From: Mesocricetibacter intestinalis
GTDB lineage: Bacteria > Pseudomonadota > Gammaproteobacteria > Enterobacterales > Pasteurellaceae
NCBI RefSeq assembly: GCF_004363295.1
Contig: NZ_SNYQ01000008.1
Span: 1 to 64,000 of the forward strand
Length of the DNA: 64,000 nucleotides
Reading direction: 5' to 3'
The notes beneath the pieces are model-generated. The model was not told where the DNA came from. It was given only the letters and a program-made list of their open reading frames with translations, and did not search any database. A program made the translations under genes and the position numbers. The number at the start of each line of letters is the position of its first letter. Position 1 is the stretch's first letter. This document shows positions 1 through 13,472 of this stretch, piece after piece.

Positions 1-43
1 GCCGCCAGCGTTCAATCTGAGCCATGATCAAACTCTTCAATTC
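1..43 (-). rRNA. rrs: 16S rRNA gene, 5' end only
   Basis: Read on the minus strand, the first bases match the start of bacterial 16S rRNA (GAAGAGTTTGATCATGGCTC, followed by the usual AGATTGAACGCTGGCGGC). The gene runs off the left edge of the window, so only about 43 nt are visible. It lies downstream of hemG, as the rrnA operon does in E. coli. The exact 5' end is uncertain by a few bases. Confidence 0.95.
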
Positions 44-182
44 AAAAAGTTTGTGCTCAAAAGTCCTGACTTCATCTGTAAGGCCTAAGCCTTACCCTTA
101 TAATGAATTTTCGTGCACTTTTAAGTCTTTTAAATGTTTTTCACTTAAACTTAACAAGTGCCCACACAGATTGTCTGATAAG

Positions 183-195
183 TTGTTAAAGAGCA
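183..195 (-). promoter_or_regulatory. rRNA leader boxA antitermination signal
   Basis: On the minus strand this reads TGCTCTTTAACAA, which matches the boxA element of gammaproteobacterial rRNA leaders. It sits between the promoters and the 16S gene, where Nus-factor antitermination complexes assemble. Confidence 0.85.
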
Positions 196-216
196 TTTGC
201 TTTCGCAAGGTCGTCT

Positions 217-246
217 AGCTTACAGTAAACGGCTAAATTAAGTCAA
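217..246 (-). promoter_or_regulatory. rrn P2 promoter
   Basis: The minus strand shows a -35 TTGACT (241-246) and a -10-like TAAGCT (217-222). The spacing is 18 bp, or 16 bp if TGTAAG is taken as the -10. It lies just upstream of boxA, the usual place for the proximal rRNA promoter. Confidence 0.7.
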
Positions 247-298
247 GCATTATTTTTGTCATTTTCTTAATTTGCGTTCCCTTGCGGTGCGAGGGCGT

Positions 299-326
299 AT
301 TATAGAGATCCCGTATTTCAGTGCAA
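299..326 (-). promoter_or_regulatory. rrn P1 promoter
   Basis: The minus strand has -35 TTGCAC (321-326), a 16-bp spacer and a perfect -10 TATAAT (299-304). The A/T-rich tract immediately upstream (327-365) could act as an UP element. This is the distal, stronger type of rRNA promoter. Confidence 0.8.
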
Positions 327-388
327 GTTTTTTTTCAAAAAAAATCATTAACTGATTTTTTATTAAACAAACGAGGAAAATATGCGCT

Positions 389-904
389 TTATTTGTTCAA
401 GTTTGCAACAAGTTCGGCAAAATGCCGTACTTTATCCCAATCCGTATATTCGATTTCTTTGCGAATATCCGTTTCTCCGCCGGTAATCTTCATGATCAGG
501 CGGATCATTGTGCGATCAAACCAATGGTAGCGCGGATATAATAAAGCGCCGGCAAAAACAGCAGATATTGTCGGCCGCCACGGAATCCGATGTAAAAATT
601 TTCTGACATAAACATTGGTTTGCGGGCTATCTTTTCCCGCTTTGCGCGCAGTCAGATTAACACCGAAAAAAGCACTGGGTTTGCTATTTAAAAGTGCGGT
701 ATATTTTTCAATAAATTTATACAGACTTTTATCAAAATAGCCGTATCGGACCGAGGCACCGATAATAATAGATTCGAATTGGGATAACTCGGGGCAATCC
801 CATATGGCGGCGACCTGAGATTCATTCCCGATATTCCGTGCAAGATATTCGGCTATTTTTTTTGTTTGTCCGTCATGGCTCAAATATAAAATTAAGGTTT
901 TCAT
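389..904 (-). CDS. hemG: Menaquinone-dependent protoporphyrinogen oxidase
   Basis: This is a 171-residue flavodoxin-fold protein of the HemG family. HemG oxidises protoporphyrinogen IX to protoporphyrin IX, the penultimate step of haem synthesis, and passes electrons to membrane quinones. The N-terminus carries the FMN phosphate-binding loop (LYLSHDGQTKKIA, residues 6-18), and the long insert typical of HemG over plain flavodoxins is present. The start codon lies one base beyond the trkH stop codon, so the two are probably co-transcribed. The order trkH-hemG-rrn is the same as in E. coli. An exact uptake signal core lies inside the gene at 692-700. Confidence 0.93.
   Translation of the reverse strand: MKTLILYLSHDGQTKKIAEYLARNIGNESQVAAIWDCPELSQFESIIIGASVRYGYFDKSLYKFIEKYTALLNSKPSAFFGVNLTARKAGKDSPQTNVYVRKFLHRIPWRPTISAVFAGALLYPRYHWFDRTMIRLIMKITGGETDIRKEIEYTDWDKVRHFAELVANLNK
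692..700 (+). repeat. DNA uptake signal sequence
   Basis: Exact 9-mer AAGTGCGGT, the core recognised during natural transformation of Haemophilus-type Pasteurellaceae. It lies within the hemG coding region, and an A/T-rich tail follows. Confidence 0.8.
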
Positions 905-905
905 G

Positions 906-2366
906 TTATGTTTTCCAAAACGCTGGGCTAAACAGGACGATCAGGGAAAAAACCTCTAATCGTCCGCATACCATGGCAAAGGCCAGAATATATTTTGCGC
1001 TGTCGGGAACATGGGTAAAACTCATTCCAGTCGAACCTATACCGGGACCGACATTGGTCAATGTCGCCAGTACGGCGCCCATGGCATCAAAAGGTTCCAA
1101 TCCGCATAAGATAACGCCGAACACGCATATCCAGTAAATAATCAGAAATGCCATTAGGAACGACCATATTCCTTCGATCACACGCGGTGCTAAAATTGAG
1201 TGGCCTAACTTTATCGGTATCACTAAATTCGGATGCACTAGATGTTTGAGCTCTCGTTTTACCTGTAGCCACATAACCAAAACACGTATGCTCTTCAATC
1301 CGCCGGACGTCGAACCCGCACATCCGCCCAGAATTGCCGAGAATACCAGTAGCATGGCAATAAAGGCCGGCACTTGTTCCATATCATAAAGTGTAAATCC
1401 GGCTGTCATTGACATTGAAGTCAACTGAAACATACCTTGCGCAAAGGCGTCAAACATCGATAAGTCATAGTAGAAATAAAAGCTGACCGCAACAATGCAG
1501 ATAAACACAAGTTGAAGGGTTAAGAAAAAACGAAATTCCGGATCGCGAAAATAGGTTTTCCAAAGCGGTCGCCGCCCGATATTAACCAATGCGGTAATAT
1601 GCAGCGCGAAGTTACAACCGGCAATCAGCATAAAAATACTGGCTAATAAATAGATTTTCGAGTTATTAAAATAACCCATACTCATATCATGTGTAGACAT
1701 TCCGCCGTTTGATACGGTGGCGAAGCTATGGCTCAGGGCATCAAACAGATCCATTCCCGCCCAATAGTAAGCCAAAGCGCAAAGTACGGTCAGGCCGAGA
1801 TATAATATCCACAGTAATTTCGCAATTTCGGCAATTCTCGGTAATGTTTTCTGATCCTTCAGGGGGCCGGAGGATTCCGCCCGGTAAAGATGCGTTCCGC
1901 CGATACCGAGCAAAGGGATAATTGCCACAGCGAGTACGATTAACCCCATGCCGCCGATCCATTGTAAAAACTGGCGATAAAATAAAATTGACTTAGGTAG
2001 TTGATCCAAACCGGAAATAACCGTAGCTCCGGTTGTAGTCAGTGCCGAGAAAGATTCGAATACCGCATCGGGAAAGGTGAGATGGGTTTCTTCAAACATC
2101 ATAAAGGGAATCACTCCCAGTAAACTTAAGACCACCCAGAATGCTACGACGATTAAAAATCCCTCACGGGAATGGAGTTTTTGTTTATGCTTATGGCAGC
2201 TCCACCAGAGTCCGGCTCCGACAGTAAGACTGATAATAAAAGACTGCATAAAGGCTTTCCCGCCGCCATCCCCATAAATCAGGGCGACAAAGGCCGGTGT
2301 AAGCATAGTGATCGAAAAGCACATGATCAAAATGCCTATAATTCGAATAATGGATAAAATATGCAT
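906..2366 (-). CDS. trkH: Trk system potassium uptake protein TrkH
   Basis: A 486-residue integral membrane protein of the TrkH/KtrB superfamily. It is the K+-translocating subunit that works with the cytoplasmic NAD-binding protein TrkA. The sequence is hydrophobic throughout and contains the repeated pore-loop filters expected of the four M1-P-M2 units ([29 protein letters not shown] and [12 protein letters not shown], each with the conserved Gly). The length is normal for the family. It is followed within one base by hemG and preceded within three bases by yigZ, so yigZ-trkH-hemG form a compact operon. Confidence 0.95.
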   Translation of the reverse strand: MHILSIIRIIGILIMCFSITMLTPAFVALIYGDGGGKAFMQSFIISLTVGAGLWWSCHKHKQKLHSREGFLIVVAFWVVLSLLGVIPFMMFEETHLTFPDAVFESFSALTTTGATVISGLDQLPKSILFYRQFLQWIGGMGLIVLAVAIIPLLGIGGTHLYRAESSGPLKDQKTLPRIAEIAKLLWILYLGLTVLCALAYYWAGMDLFDALSHSFATVSNGGMSTHDMSMGYFNNSKIYLLASIFMLIAGCNFALHITALVNIGRRPLWKTYFRDPEFRFFLTLQLVFICIVAVSFYFYYDLSMFDAFAQGMFQLTSMSMTAGFTLYDMEQVPAFIAMLLVFSAILGGCAGSTSGGLKSIRVLVMWLQVKRELKHLVHPNLVIPIKLGHSILAPRVIEGIWSFLMAFLIIYWICVFGVILCGLEPFDAMGAVLATLTNVGPGIGSTGMSFTHVPDSAKYILAFAMVCGRLEVFSLIVLFSPAFWKT

Positions 2367-2368
2367 CT

Positions 2369-2974
2369 CTATATCCTGCTCAGACTTAATTTTCCGCCTG
2401 ATCCCTGACGTAACTCCCGTTCAAAGGGAGCCAGTTTATCATCACTTATGCCCAACTCAAACCAGACTTTTTCCTGAAACTGTTGCCCATTAATAGCTAT
2501 CTGATATTTCTCATATAACCTTTGGAGCCAGTTAATTTCATGATAATCGCAACACAGCCTATAAGCGGAACGCTCTATTTTCAGTTCGGTTTCCAATAAT
2601 TTTAAAGCCTGTTGTACGCCATTCCCATAAGCTCGAACCAAGCCGCCGGTTCCCAACAAAATACCGCCGTAATAACGAACAACAACCGCACTAATCTCAC
2701 CTATCCGACTGCCTTGCAAGGCTGCCAACATTGGTTTGCCCGCAGTCCCCGCCGGTTCCCCGTCATCGGAAAACCCCAGTTGTTGTGAATCCAGAGGATT
2801 ACCGGCAACGCAGGCCCAGCAATGATGTCTGGCGTCGCTATGCCGGTTTTTTATCTCCTGCCAGAATTCTTTTGCCGTGCCTAGCCCTTCGGTATGCGCC
2901 AGATAAGTAATAAATCGGCTCTTTTTGATTTCTTCCTCAAAAACCGCCGTATTTTTCGGGATAAGATATTCCAT
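2369..2974 (-). CDS. yigZ: YigZ/IMPACT family protein
   Basis: A 201-residue protein of the UPF0029/IMPACT family. The N-terminal domain has the family signature around residues 75-110, including [10 protein letters not shown] and [20 protein letters not shown]. The smaller C-terminal domain resembles ribosomal-protein-S6-type folds. The bacterial function is not settled; eukaryotic IMPACT proteins modulate the translation stress kinase Gcn2. It heads the yigZ-trkH-hemG operon, an order also found in enterics. Confidence 0.9.
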   Translation of the reverse strand: MEYLIPKNTAVFEEEIKKSRFITYLAHTEGLGTAKEFWQEIKNRHSDARHHCWACVAGNPLDSQQLGFSDDGEPAGTAGKPMLAALQGSRIGEISAVVVRYYGGILLGTGGLVRAYGNGVQQALKLLETELKIERSAYRLCCDYHEINWLQRLYEKYQIAINGQQFQEKVWFELGISDDKLAPFERELRQGSGGKLSLSRI

Positions 2975-3016
2975 GAATAATATTTATATTTGTCGTAAAA
3001 AATCTCTTTAATTTTG

Positions 3017-3025
3017 ACCGCACTT
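3017..3025 (-). repeat. DNA uptake signal sequence
   Basis: Minus-strand copy of AAGTGCGGT (seen as ACCGCACTT), followed by the typical CAAAATT extension. It lies in the intergenic region between yigZ and tusA. Confidence 0.8.
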
Positions 3026-3079
3026 TTTCTGAGTTGTATTATACCCGCTAATTCTAACAGACAAAGTGTAACATCAAGA

Positions 3080-3319
3080 ATGAATGAGATTCGTATTAAT
3101 TATCAGCTGGACACTATCGGCCTGCGTTGCCCCGAACCCGTAATGCTGATACGTAAAAAAATCCGCCATATGAACGAAGGAGAAGTGTTATTCATTTTAG
3201 CCGACGATCCGGCGACAACTCGGGATATCCCCAGCTTCTGTCGTTTTATGGAGCATAGCTTGCTAAAAAGCGAAACAAGCGATACGCCGTTTAAATATTG
3301 GGTAAAAAAGGGAAGATAA
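3080..3319 (+). CDS. tusA: Sulfurtransferase TusA
   Basis: A 79-residue TusA/SirA-family protein. TusA accepts persulfide sulfur from IscS and passes it to TusBCD for 2-thiouridine formation in tRNA. The active cysteine is C17 in the motif GLRCPEPVM, and a long C-terminal helix follows as usual. The start at 3080 gives the normal family length; the frame is open further upstream, but that would add a non-homologous extension of 22 residues. It is divergent from yigZ and convergent with ribB. Confidence 0.93.
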   Translation: MNEIRINYQLDTIGLRCPEPVMLIRKKIRHMNEGEVLFILADDPATTRDIPSFCRFMEHSLLKSETSDTPFKYWVKKGR

Positions 3320-3324
3320 AACAA

Positions 3325-3353
3325 TATCGGCGCAGCTGTAAACTGCGCCGATA
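3325..3353. terminator. Bidirectional hairpin between tusA and ribB
   Basis: A perfect 11-bp stem (TATCGGCGCAG / CTGCGCCGATA) with a 7-nt loop separates two convergent genes. A short T-rich stretch (ATTGTTTT) follows on the minus strand, so it may terminate ribB better than tusA. Confidence 0.55.
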
Positions 3354-3358
3354 GTCGA

Positions 3359-4003
3359 TCAAAACTGATATTTCTTGCGGTAAGCAATTAAATCTTCAAT
3401 CGTCAAAATGGCATAGCCCTTTGCTTTCACGAATTCTATCAACTCAGGCGCTCTTGCCATGGTACCGTCGTCATTAGTGATTTCACAAATCACGCCTGCC
3501 GCTTTATAGCCTGCCAAACGCGCCAGATCCACCGCGGCTTCGGTATGCCCGTTACGTTCCAATACGCCGTTAGCGGCGGCTCTCAGCGGAAAAACATGCC
3601 CCGGTCGGTGTAATTTATCCGGAGTTGCGCCATCGGCGATAGCCGCTTTAATCGTGGTAACCCGATCTGCGGCGGATACGCCGGTGGAGACCCCGTCCGC
3701 CGCTTCAATAGTAACGGTAAAAGCGGTTTTATTTACGCTGGTATTATGCTGCACCATAGGTTCTAAATCCAACTGCCGACAAAGTGCATCCGTAATACAT
3801 AAGCATACGATGCCGCTGCCGTGCCGGATCAATGTTGCCATTTGTTGGGGAGTAATGGTTTCTGCCGGGAAAATCAAATCGCCTTCGTTTTCACGTTGTT
3901 CGTCGTCTAAAACAACTACGCCGTTTCCTTGTTTGAATGCTGCAATTGCAGCTTTGACACGCTCTTCCGGCGTACCGAAAGAAGCTAATAATGACTGATT
4001 CAT
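3359..4003 (-). CDS. ribB: 3,4-dihydroxy-2-butanone 4-phosphate synthase
   Basis: A 214-residue RibB that converts ribulose 5-phosphate to 3,4-dihydroxy-2-butanone 4-phosphate and formate in riboflavin synthesis. It carries the acidic substrate- and Mg-binding segment [16 protein letters not shown] (residues 33-48) and the motifs RHGSGIVC and [10 protein letters not shown]. It is the single-function form without a fused GTP cyclohydrolase II domain. It is monocistronic and lies directly downstream of an FMN riboswitch. Confidence 0.96.
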   Translation of the reverse strand: MNQSLLASFGTPEERVKAAIAAFKQGNGVVVLDDEQRENEGDLIFPAETITPQQMATLIRHGSGIVCLCITDALCRQLDLEPMVQHNTSVNKTAFTVTIEAADGVSTGVSAADRVTTIKAAIADGATPDKLHRPGHVFPLRAAANGVLERNGHTEAAVDLARLAGYKAAGVICEITNDDGTMARAPELIEFVKAKGYAILTIEDLIAYRKKYQF

Positions 4004-4094
4004 AGTAAATGCCTTCGTTATAAATGATGAGTACCAGAATCAGGGCTGATGATAAAACGACAAAAGGCGGATTCTGAACGAACCCGCATTTCAA

Positions 4095-4232
4095 TTCTCT
4101 TTCATCCGGACTTTAACCGTTGGCTTTGGAATTTCACCAAATCTGCTGACTTCATCGCAATGAACGCTCGTGGGCTTGTATTCAGAATACTTACCACCAG
4201 TAGGGAATTTCGCCCTGCCCTGAGAATGCAAG
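4095..4232 (-). promoter_or_regulatory. FMN riboswitch (RFN element)
   Basis: Read on the minus strand, the ribB leader has the conserved RFN blocks in order: TCAGGGCAGGGCGAAATTCC, then CTACTGGTGGTAAG, the AGCCCACGAGCG block, and the closing strand GTCCGGATGAAAGAG before the ribB start. These form the multi-branched aptamer that binds FMN and shuts down riboflavin gene expression. The boundaries are good to within about 5 nt. Confidence 0.93.
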
Positions 4233-4332
4233 GCTAGTATAACGCAAAGTTTTCATTTATTACACAATGAAAACATTTTTATTTATCCCTCGGATTGCAT
4301 ACAATAACCGGGTAAATAATAAAATGTATTGA

Positions 4333-6383
<2,051 letters not shown>

Positions 6384-6457
6384 AAAATATTGCTCCTAAG
6401 AACGAAGCTGCAATCATGCACCTTAAGCGTTAGTTTAAAAATCCCTGTATGATAAAC

Positions 6458-6488
6458 AAAAAAAGCCCGCCGATAGGCGGGCTTTTTA
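6458..6488. terminator. Terminator after rplQ (bidirectional)
   Basis: Perfect 10-bp GC-rich stem AAAGCCCGCC / GGCGGGCTTT with a GATA loop, flanked by A and T runs on both sides. It closes the ribosomal alpha operon on the minus strand and the nadR-phosphoesterase pair on the plus strand. Confidence 0.9.
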
Positions 6489-6500
6489 TCTGCTAAAATA

Positions 6501-6923
<423 letters not shown>

Positions 6924-6939
6924 TTAACCTATGACCAAA

Positions 6940-7929
6940 CTAGTCTTCAGCAATACTTGCTGGTGGCCAATTTTCAAGGCGCATACCTAATGACAGGCCG
7001 CGCGAAGCAAGTACATCCTTAATTTCTGTAAGAGATTTCTTACCGAGATTAGGCGTTTTTAATAACTCGACTTCAGTACGCTGAACCAGATCACCGATAT
7101 AATGAATTGTTTCTGCTTTCAAACAGTTAGCAGAACGAACTGTCAACTCTAAGTCATCTACAGGACGTAACAAAATCGGATCGAATTCCGGTTTTTCTTC
7201 CTTAACTTCAGGTTGACGAACATCACGCAAATCAACGAATGCATCAAGCTGCTCTGCTAAAATTGTTGCCGCACGACGAATAGCCTCTTCAGGATCAATG
7301 GTGCCGTTAGTTTCCAACTCAATAACTAATTTATCCAAGTCGGTCCGTTGTTCAACACGTGCTGCTTCAACATTGTAAGCAATACGATCAACAGGACTAT
7401 AGCAAGCATCTACCAATAGACGACCAATAGGTCTATCTTCGTCCTGAGCATGGGCGCGTGCTGATGCAGGAACATAGCCTCTGCCGCGCTGTACGCGAAT
7501 TCTCATATTAATTGATGCGTTTTCATCAGTTAAATGACAAATCACATGCTCAGGATTTATGATTTCAACATCCCCGTCATGGGTGATATCGGCAGCAACA
7601 ACAGGGCCAATTCCAGATTTATTTAATGTCAGAAAAAGGTCATCTTTATTCTGAACTTTAACCGCCAGACCTTTTAGGTTAAGAAGCACTTCAAGAATAT
7701 CTTCCTGAACACCTTCTTTACTGCTGTATTCATGCAATACTCCGTCGATTTCCACTTCAGTTACAGCACAACCCGGCATTGAAGACAGAAGAATACGACG
7801 TAATGCATTGCCTAAAGTGTGGCCGAAACCACGCTCTAACGGTTCTAAGATCACTTTAGCATGAGTTGAACTGATCTGTTCAATATCAACTAAGTGTGGC
7901 TTTAAAAATTCTGTAACAGAACCCTGCAT
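6940..7929 (-). CDS. rpoA: RNA polymerase alpha subunit
   Basis: A 329-residue alpha subunit, the usual gammaproteobacterial length. The N-terminal domain (about 1-235, including [20 protein letters not shown]) dimerises and nucleates beta/beta' assembly. A flexible linker rich in Glu and Pro follows. The C-terminal domain (about 250-329) carries the RSANCLKAE segment that binds UP-element DNA and activators such as CRP. It lies in the alpha operon between rpsD and rplQ. Confidence 0.99.
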   Translation of the reverse strand: MQGSVTEFLKPHLVDIEQISSTHAKVILEPLERGFGHTLGNALRRILLSSMPGCAVTEVEIDGVLHEYSSKEGVQEDILEVLLNLKGLAVKVQNKDDLFLTLNKSGIGPVVAADITHDGDVEIINPEHVICHLTDENASINMRIRVQRGRGYVPASARAHAQDEDRPIGRLLVDACYSPVDRIAYNVEAARVEQRTDLDKLVIELETNGTIDPEEAIRRAATILAEQLDAFVDLRDVRQPEVKEEKPEFDPILLRPVDDLELTVRSANCLKAETIHYIGDLVQRTEVELLKTPNLGKKSLTEIKDVLASRGLSLGMRLENWPPASIAED

Positions 7930-7961
7930 TTTATCCTCTCTTTGCTACTAAGCTTTAACTA

Positions 7962-8582
7962 TTATTTAGAATAAAGCTCAACGATCAGATGTTCATTAAT
8001 GTCTGCTGATAAATCAGAACGTTCAGGAACACGTTTGAACACACCTTCCATTTTTGCAGAATCAACTTCTAACCATGTTGGTTTTTCTCTTTGTTCCGCT
8101 AATTCCAATGATGCTTTAATACGTGCCTGTTTTTTAGATTTTTCACGAACAGCAACAACATCATCGACTGAAACCTGGAAAGATGGAATATTCACAACAC
8201 GACCATTGACAACAATCGCTTTATGGCTCACTAACTGGCGAGCCTCTGCGCGAGTTGCGGCAAAGCCCATGCGATAAACAACGTTATCCAATCTACCTTC
8301 TAACAATACCAGTAAGTTTTCACCGGTATTACCTTTTAAACGGTTTGCTTCTTTGTAGTAGTTACGGAATTGACGTTCTAAAATACCGTACATACGGCGA
8401 ACTTTCTGTTTCTCGCGTAATTGACTACCATAGTCAGACAAACGCGGTTTACGAGCACCGTGTTGACCCGGCGCCGTATCAATTTTACATTTAGAATCAA
8501 TAGCGCGCACGCCTGACTTAAGGAATAAGTCAGTGCCTTCACGACGGCTTAGCTTGAGTTTTGGACCCAAATATCTTGCCAT
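7962..8582 (-). CDS. rpsD: 30S ribosomal protein S4
   Basis: A 206-residue primary 16S-binding protein of the 30S subunit, with the N-terminal [18 protein letters not shown] and an S4 RNA-binding domain in the middle ([11 protein letters not shown]...). In enterics S4 is the autogenous repressor of this operon and binds the pseudoknot ahead of rpsM. That leader is also present here, so the same feedback is likely. The N-terminal region lacks the Zn-binding cysteines of the other S4 form. Confidence 0.98.
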   Translation of the reverse strand: MARYLGPKLKLSRREGTDLFLKSGVRAIDSKCKIDTAPGQHGARKPRLSDYGSQLREKQKVRRMYGILERQFRNYYKEANRLKGNTGENLLVLLEGRLDNVVYRMGFAATRAEARQLVSHKAIVVNGRVVNIPSFQVSVDDVVAVREKSKKQARIKASLELAEQREKPTWLEVDSAKMEGVFKRVPERSDLSADINEHLIVELYSK

Positions 8583-8611
8583 TTTCTTTCTCCAATTATC
8601 CTAACGCCAAC

Positions 8612-9007
<396 letters not shown>

Positions 9008-9017
9008 TTACCCCGAC

Positions 9018-9374
9018 TTATTTTTTGATCGGCTTACGAGGACCCTTACGGGTACGCGCATTAGTCTTAGTACGTTGACCACGTACCGGTAAACCACGAC
9101 GATGACGTAAACCACGATAACAACCCAAGTCTAATAGACGTTTGATGTTAAGTGTTACTTCACGGCGTAAGTCACCTTCAACGGTAAATTTACCAACTTC
9201 GTCACGCAGTTTATCAATCTGCTCTTCAGACAATTCGCTGATCTTAACATTCTCGGCAACACCGGCTGCAGCACAGATAAGCTGTGAGCGGGTTTTACCA
9301 ATACCGTAAATTGCTGTTAAAGCGATTACAGCGTGTTTATGATCAGGAATGTTAATGCCTGCAATACGGGCCAC
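9018..9374 (-). CDS. rpsM: 30S ribosomal protein S13
   Basis: A 118-residue S13 at the head of the small subunit, contacting the P-site tRNA and L5. It starts with a GTG codon (complement of 9372-9374) inside the conserved context GGAGTGCATAGTG, which is the same initiator and context as in the E. coli alpha operon. The C-terminal basic tail [17 protein letters not shown] is typical. It is the first gene of the alpha operon and the main target of S4 translational repression. Confidence 0.98.
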   Translation of the reverse strand: MARIAGINIPDHKHAVIALTAIYGIGKTRSQLICAAAGVAENVKISELSEEQIDKLRDEVGKFTVEGDLRREVTLNIKRLLDLGCYRGLRHRRGLPVRGQRTKTNARTRKGPRKPIKK

Positions 9375-9466
9375 TATGCACTCCTATATTTTAACTGATT
9401 TGATATGCTGATCTTGAAAAGCCCGTTTTCAGGATACTCAAACAGCATATCAAGGACATAAATGAG
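9372..9466 (-). promoter_or_regulatory. Alpha operon leader (S4-binding pseudoknot)
   Basis: The minus-strand leader contains the block TGAGTATCCTGAAAACGGGC followed by TTTTCA, then GGAGTGCATAGTG at the start codon. These are, from memory, nearly identical to the E. coli alpha operon ribosome binding site pseudoknot that S4 binds to trap the 30S subunit. The fold itself was not computed. Confidence 0.85.
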
Positions 9467-9472
9467 CTGAGC

Positions 9473-9501
9473 AGTATAACTGCCCAACTGGTTCTTTGCA
9501 A
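9473..9501 (-). promoter_or_regulatory. Alpha operon promoter
   Basis: Minus-strand -35 TTGCAA (9496-9501), a 17-bp spacer and -10 TATACT (9473-9478), between rpmJ and rpsM. It gives a leader of roughly 90 nt before the rpsM GTG codon, so the alpha genes can be transcribed separately from the spc operon. Confidence 0.8.
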
Positions 9502-9514
9502 GAAAAATTATCAA

Positions 9515-9628
9515 TTAACCTTGACGTTGTTTATGTTTAGGATCGGTACAAAGTACGCGAACAACTCCCTCACGTTTAACAATTTTACAGTTACGACAAA
9601 TTTTCTTTACGGAAGCACGAACTTTCAT
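9515..9628 (-). CDS. rpmJ: 50S ribosomal protein L36
   Basis: A 37-residue protein, [16 protein letters not shown]..., read directly from the minus strand. It is the zinc-ribbon form of L36, with C11, C14, C27 and the histidine after DPK (H33) in place. It lies 28 bp after secY as the last gene of the spc operon. Confidence 0.97.
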   Translation of the reverse strand: MKVRASVKKICRNCKIVKREGVVRVLCTDPKHKQRQG

Positions 9629-9656
9629 TGCTTATCCCTTTTTATTGAACGGACGC

Positions 9657-10982
9657 TTACTGTCCGAAACCTTTTAGGTTTGCTTTTCTCAACGCAGATT
9701 CATATTTTGTCGACATAAGATGACTCTGAACCTGAACGATGAAATCCATAATTACCACAACAACGATGAGCAAGGAGGTACCGCCGAAATAAAACTGTAC
9801 GTTCCATGCGGACATCATGATGTAAGGAACCAAACACACAAACGTAATATAGAGACCGCCGATTAAAGTCAAGCGAGTCATAATTTTATCAATATAACGC
9901 GAGGTTTGTTCGCCTGGTCTAATTCCGGGTATGAATGCTCCAGATTTTTTCAAATTATCGGCTGTATCACGAGGATTATATTGCATCGCAGTATAGAAAA
10001 AGCTGAAGAATATAATTGCAATCGCATAAACAATCAAATACAGCGGCTGACCCGGATGCAATAACATGGATAGGTTAGTTAACCATTCCATGCTGGAACC
10101 TTCGCCCAACCACTGAGTTAATGTAGCCGGGAACAAAATAATACTTGATGCGAAGATTGCCGGAATTACACCAGCCATATTTACTTTTAACGGTAAATGG
10201 GTCGAATGACCGCCTAAAATTTGACGACCTTGCTGACGTTTAGCATATTCAACTTTTATTCTTCTCTGTCCTCTTTCAACAAAGACGACAAAGTAGGTTA
10301 CTGCAAAAACAATTACTGCTATCAATAAAAGAACTAACAGATGCATTTGACCTTGACGAGCCTGCTCGATCGTTTGACCTATTGCTGCCGGAAGTCCTGC
10401 AACAATACCGGCGAAAATGATCAAAGAAATACCGTTACCGATACCCCGCTCCGTAATTTGTTCACCCAACCACATAAGGAACATAGTCCCGGTAACAAGG
10501 CTGATTACGGCGGTAAAATAGAAACCGAAACCTAGATTAGGTACAATTCCCGGCATCATGTTCGGTAACCCGGTGGAAATACCTATCGCCTGTAAAGTCG
10601 CAAGTCCCAAGGTTGCATAACGCGTGTACTTACTGATTTTACGCCGACCGGCTTCTCCCTCTTTCTTTAACTCATTTAATGCAGGATATACAGTTGCAAG
10701 CAATTGGATAATAATGGAGGCCGAAATATACGGCATAATACCCAATGCAAAAATAGATGCACGGCTTAAAGCACCACCGGAAAACATGTTGAACATGTCA
10801 ATAATGGTGCCTTTTTGCTGTTCGATTAGTTGAGCTAATACGGCTGCATCAATACCAGGAACCGGAATGAAAGAACCAATACGGAAAACAATTAAAGCGC
10901 CTAATACAAAGAGCAAACGACTTTTAAGTTCACCCGTACCGCTTTGCGTACTTCTACTTTGATAACCTGGTTGTTTAGCCAT
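9657..10982 (-). CDS. secY: Protein translocase subunit SecY
   Basis: A 441-residue inner-membrane protein with ten predicted transmembrane segments that forms the protein-conducting channel with SecE and SecG. The plug and first membrane helix region ([12 protein letters not shown]), the periplasmic loops and the cytoplasmic C5 region ([21 protein letters not shown], about 350-370) that contacts SecA and ribosomes are all recognisable. It sits between rplO and rpmJ, the conserved spc operon position. Confidence 0.98.
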   Translation of the reverse strand: MAKQPGYQSRSTQSGTGELKSRLLFVLGALIVFRIGSFIPVPGIDAAVLAQLIEQQKGTIIDMFNMFSGGALSRASIFALGIMPYISASIIIQLLATVYPALNELKKEGEAGRRKISKYTRYATLGLATLQAIGISTGLPNMMPGIVPNLGFGFYFTAVISLVTGTMFLMWLGEQITERGIGNGISLIIFAGIVAGLPAAIGQTIEQARQGQMHLLVLLLIAVIVFAVTYFVVFVERGQRRIKVEYAKRQQGRQILGGHSTHLPLKVNMAGVIPAIFASSIILFPATLTQWLGEGSSMEWLTNLSMLLHPGQPLYLIVYAIAIIFFSFFYTAMQYNPRDTADNLKKSGAFIPGIRPGEQTSRYIDKIMTRLTLIGGLYITFVCLVPYIMMSAWNVQFYFGGTSLLIVVVVIMDFIVQVQSHLMSTKYESALRKANLKGFGQ

Positions 10983-10990
10983 TTTAGTAA

Positions 10991-11425
10991 TTATTCCTCA
11001 ACAGAACCGCCGGCAGCTTCAATAGCTGCTTTAGCACCTTTAGTTACACGTAAACCACGTACTGTAACAGCACCTTTCACTTCGCCCGCTAAAATAACTT
11101 TAGCGAACAGAATGTCTTTGGTCAGTACATTCGCTGCTTTCAATGTATCTAAAGTAACAATATTACCTTCAACTTTAGTCAACTCATTCAAACGAACTTC
11201 CGCAGTTACGGCAGATTTCATTGAAGTGAAACCAAATTTTGGTAAACGACGGTATAAAGGCATCTGACCACCTTCGAAGCCGCGACGCACGCCGCCTCCG
11301 GTACGAGATTTCTGACCTTTATGACCACGGCCGCCGGTTTTACCTAAACCGGAACCGATACCACGACCTAAGCGCTTAGCACTGTGTTTCGCACCTTCAG
11401 CCGGGGATAGAGTATTTAAACGCAT
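10991..11425 (-). CDS. rplO: 50S ribosomal protein L15
   Basis: A 144-residue L15 with the Gly/Arg-rich N-terminal extension ([20 protein letters not shown]) that penetrates 23S rRNA. It is an early-to-mid assembly protein of the large subunit. Its start is only a few bases downstream of rpmD in the spc operon. Confidence 0.98.
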   Translation of the reverse strand: MRLNTLSPAEGAKHSAKRLGRGIGSGLGKTGGRGHKGQKSRTGGGVRRGFEGGQMPLYRRLPKFGFTSMKSAVTAEVRLNELTKVEGNIVTLDTLKAANVLTKDILFAKVILAGEVKGAVTVRGLRVTKGAKAAIEAAGGSVEE

Positions 11426-11429
11426 TCTC

Positions 11430-11609
11430 TTACTCCTCCACTTTAACCATATATGAAATCTGGTTAATCATACCACGCACAGCCGGCGTATCGATTAATT
11501 CAACAGTATGGTGCATATGGCGAAGACCAAGACCACGCAGCGTAGCTTTATGTTTCGGTAAACGAGCGATAGAGCTACGAATCTGTGTTACTTTAATAGT
11601 TTTTGCCAT
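11430..11609 (-). CDS. rpmD: 50S ribosomal protein L30
   Basis: A 59-residue L30 that begins [20 protein letters not shown]. An in-frame ATG two codons upstream (11615) exists, but the MAKTIKV start matches the family length and N-terminus. It lies between rpsE and rplO. Confidence 0.96.
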   Translation of the reverse strand: MAKTIKVTQIRSSIARLPKHKATLRGLGLRHMHHTVELIDTPAVRGMINQISYMVKVEE

Positions 11610-11615
11610 TATCAA

Positions 11616-12116
<501 letters not shown>

Positions 12117-12129
12117 CTAATTACCTCTA

Positions 12130-12483
12130 TTAGAACTGTAGACCAGCTTCACGAGCAGCATCCGCTAAAGATTGGACACGGCCATGATACTTAAAACCGG
12201 AACGGTCGAAAGCAACATCTTTCACCCCTTTCGCCAATGCGCGTTCGGCAATTAATTTACCCACTACCGCAGCAGCGTCTTTGTTTCCGGTATATTTAAC
12301 TTGCTCACTAATTACTTTTTCTACTGTTGAAGCAGCGGCAAGCACTTCTGAACCGTTCGGTGCAATAACCTGCGCATAGATATGACGCGGAGTACGGTGT
12401 ACTACTAAGCGAGTTACACCCTGCTCTTTCATCATATGACGCGCACGAGCTGCACGACGGATACGAGCTGATTTCTTATCCAT
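12130..12483 (-). CDS. rplR: 50S ribosomal protein L18
   Basis: A 117-residue L18 ([20 protein letters not shown]...) that binds 5S rRNA with L5 and delivers it to the large subunit. It is a standard-length member of the spc operon between rplF and rpsE. Confidence 0.98.
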   Translation of the reverse strand: MDKKSARIRRAARARHMMKEQGVTRLVVHRTPRHIYAQVIAPNGSEVLAAASTVEKVISEQVKYTGNKDAAAVVGKLIAERALAKGVKDVAFDRSGFKYHGRVQSLADAAREAGLQF

Positions 12484-12496
12484 AGTGTTACCTTAA

Positions 12497-13030
12497 TTAT
12501 TTCTTCTTAGCTTCTTTCGTACGTACAACTTCGTCAGCATAACGGACACCTTTACCTTTATAAGGTTCAGGACGACGATAAGCACGAATATCCGCAGCAA
12601 CCTGGCCGATTAACTGCTTGTCCGCACCTTTCAGCACGATTTCGGTCTGAGACGGACATTCAGCAGTAATACCTGCCGGTAAAGTATGCTCTACAGGATG
12701 AGAGAAACCTAAGCTTAAGTTAACGACATTGCCTTTAACCTGCGCTCTGTAACCAACACCCACTAATTGTAATTTCTTAGTGAAGCCTTCAGTAACACCG
12801 ATAACCATCGCATTAACTAATGCACGAGCGGTACCCGCCTGCGCATCTGCATCAACCACGCCTGCGCGCGGAGAGAAAGTCAATTCATTATTATCTTGTT
12901 TAACTTCAACTGAGCTATTAATGGTGCGAGATAACTCACCATTTTTACCTTTTACTGTTAATAACTGGCCGTTAAGTTTTACCTCAACTCCGGCAGGAAT
13001 ATTAACAGGTGCCTTTGCAACACGAGACAT
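12497..13030 (-). CDS. rplF: 50S ribosomal protein L6
   Basis: A 177-residue L6 with two tandem L6 domains and the C-terminal signature [16 protein letters not shown]. It lies near the factor-binding site of the large subunit. The N-terminal MSRVAKAPV matches the family. Confidence 0.98.
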   Translation of the reverse strand: MSRVAKAPVNIPAGVEVKLNGQLLTVKGKNGELSRTINSSVEVKQDNNELTFSPRAGVVDADAQAGTARALVNAMVIGVTEGFTKKLQLVGVGYRAQVKGNVVNLSLGFSHPVEHTLPAGITAECPSQTEIVLKGADKQLIGQVAADIRAYRRPEPYKGKGVRYADEVVRTKEAKKK

Positions 13031-13043
13031 TTTCCTACCTCTC

Positions 13044-13436
13044 TTAAGCTACATAACAGATAATCTCACCGCCCAAGCCCTCTTTACGAGCTGCACGGTC
13101 AGTCATCACACCTTTAGATGTAGAAACGATAGCCACACCTAATCCACCCATAACTTTTGGTAATTCGTCTTTACGTTTATAAATACGAAGACCAGGGCGG
13201 CTTACGCGCTGAATGCTTTCTACAACCGGTTTACCTTGGAAATATTTTAATGTAATTTCCAGTTCAGGTTTTACACCTTCTAATACTTTAACGCTTTCGA
13301 TATAACCTTCCGCAGCTAATACGTTGGCAATAGCCACTTTTAGCTTGGATGAAGGCATATTGATCGCAACTTTATTCGCAGCCTGACCGTTACGAATGCG
13401 GGTCAACATATCTGCGATAGGATCTTGCATACTCAT
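13044..13436 (-). CDS. rpsH: 30S ribosomal protein S8
   Basis: A 130-residue S8 ([20 protein letters not shown]...). It binds the central domain of 16S rRNA. In E. coli, S8 also represses the spc operon by binding the rplE region of the mRNA; that site was not verified here. Confidence 0.98.
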   Translation of the reverse strand: MSMQDPIADMLTRIRNGQAANKVAINMPSSKLKVAIANVLAAEGYIESVKVLEGVKPELEITLKYFQGKPVVESIQRVSRPGLRIYKRKDELPKVMGGLGVAIVSTSKGVMTDRAARKEGLGGEIICYVA

Positions 13437-13472
13437 TGTGCTTTTACTCCGATTCCAAAATAAAGTGGTATA

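Noticed and set aside
4049-4237. Short plus-strand open frame upstream of ribB
   Set aside because: It lies on the opposite strand across the FMN riboswitch and has no ribosome site or recognisable protein.
6384-6500. tRNA or small RNA genes in intergenic gaps
   Set aside because: No cloverleaf-like sequences with TTCGA arms and CCA ends were found by eye here or in the other gaps; small RNAs cannot be excluded without folding.
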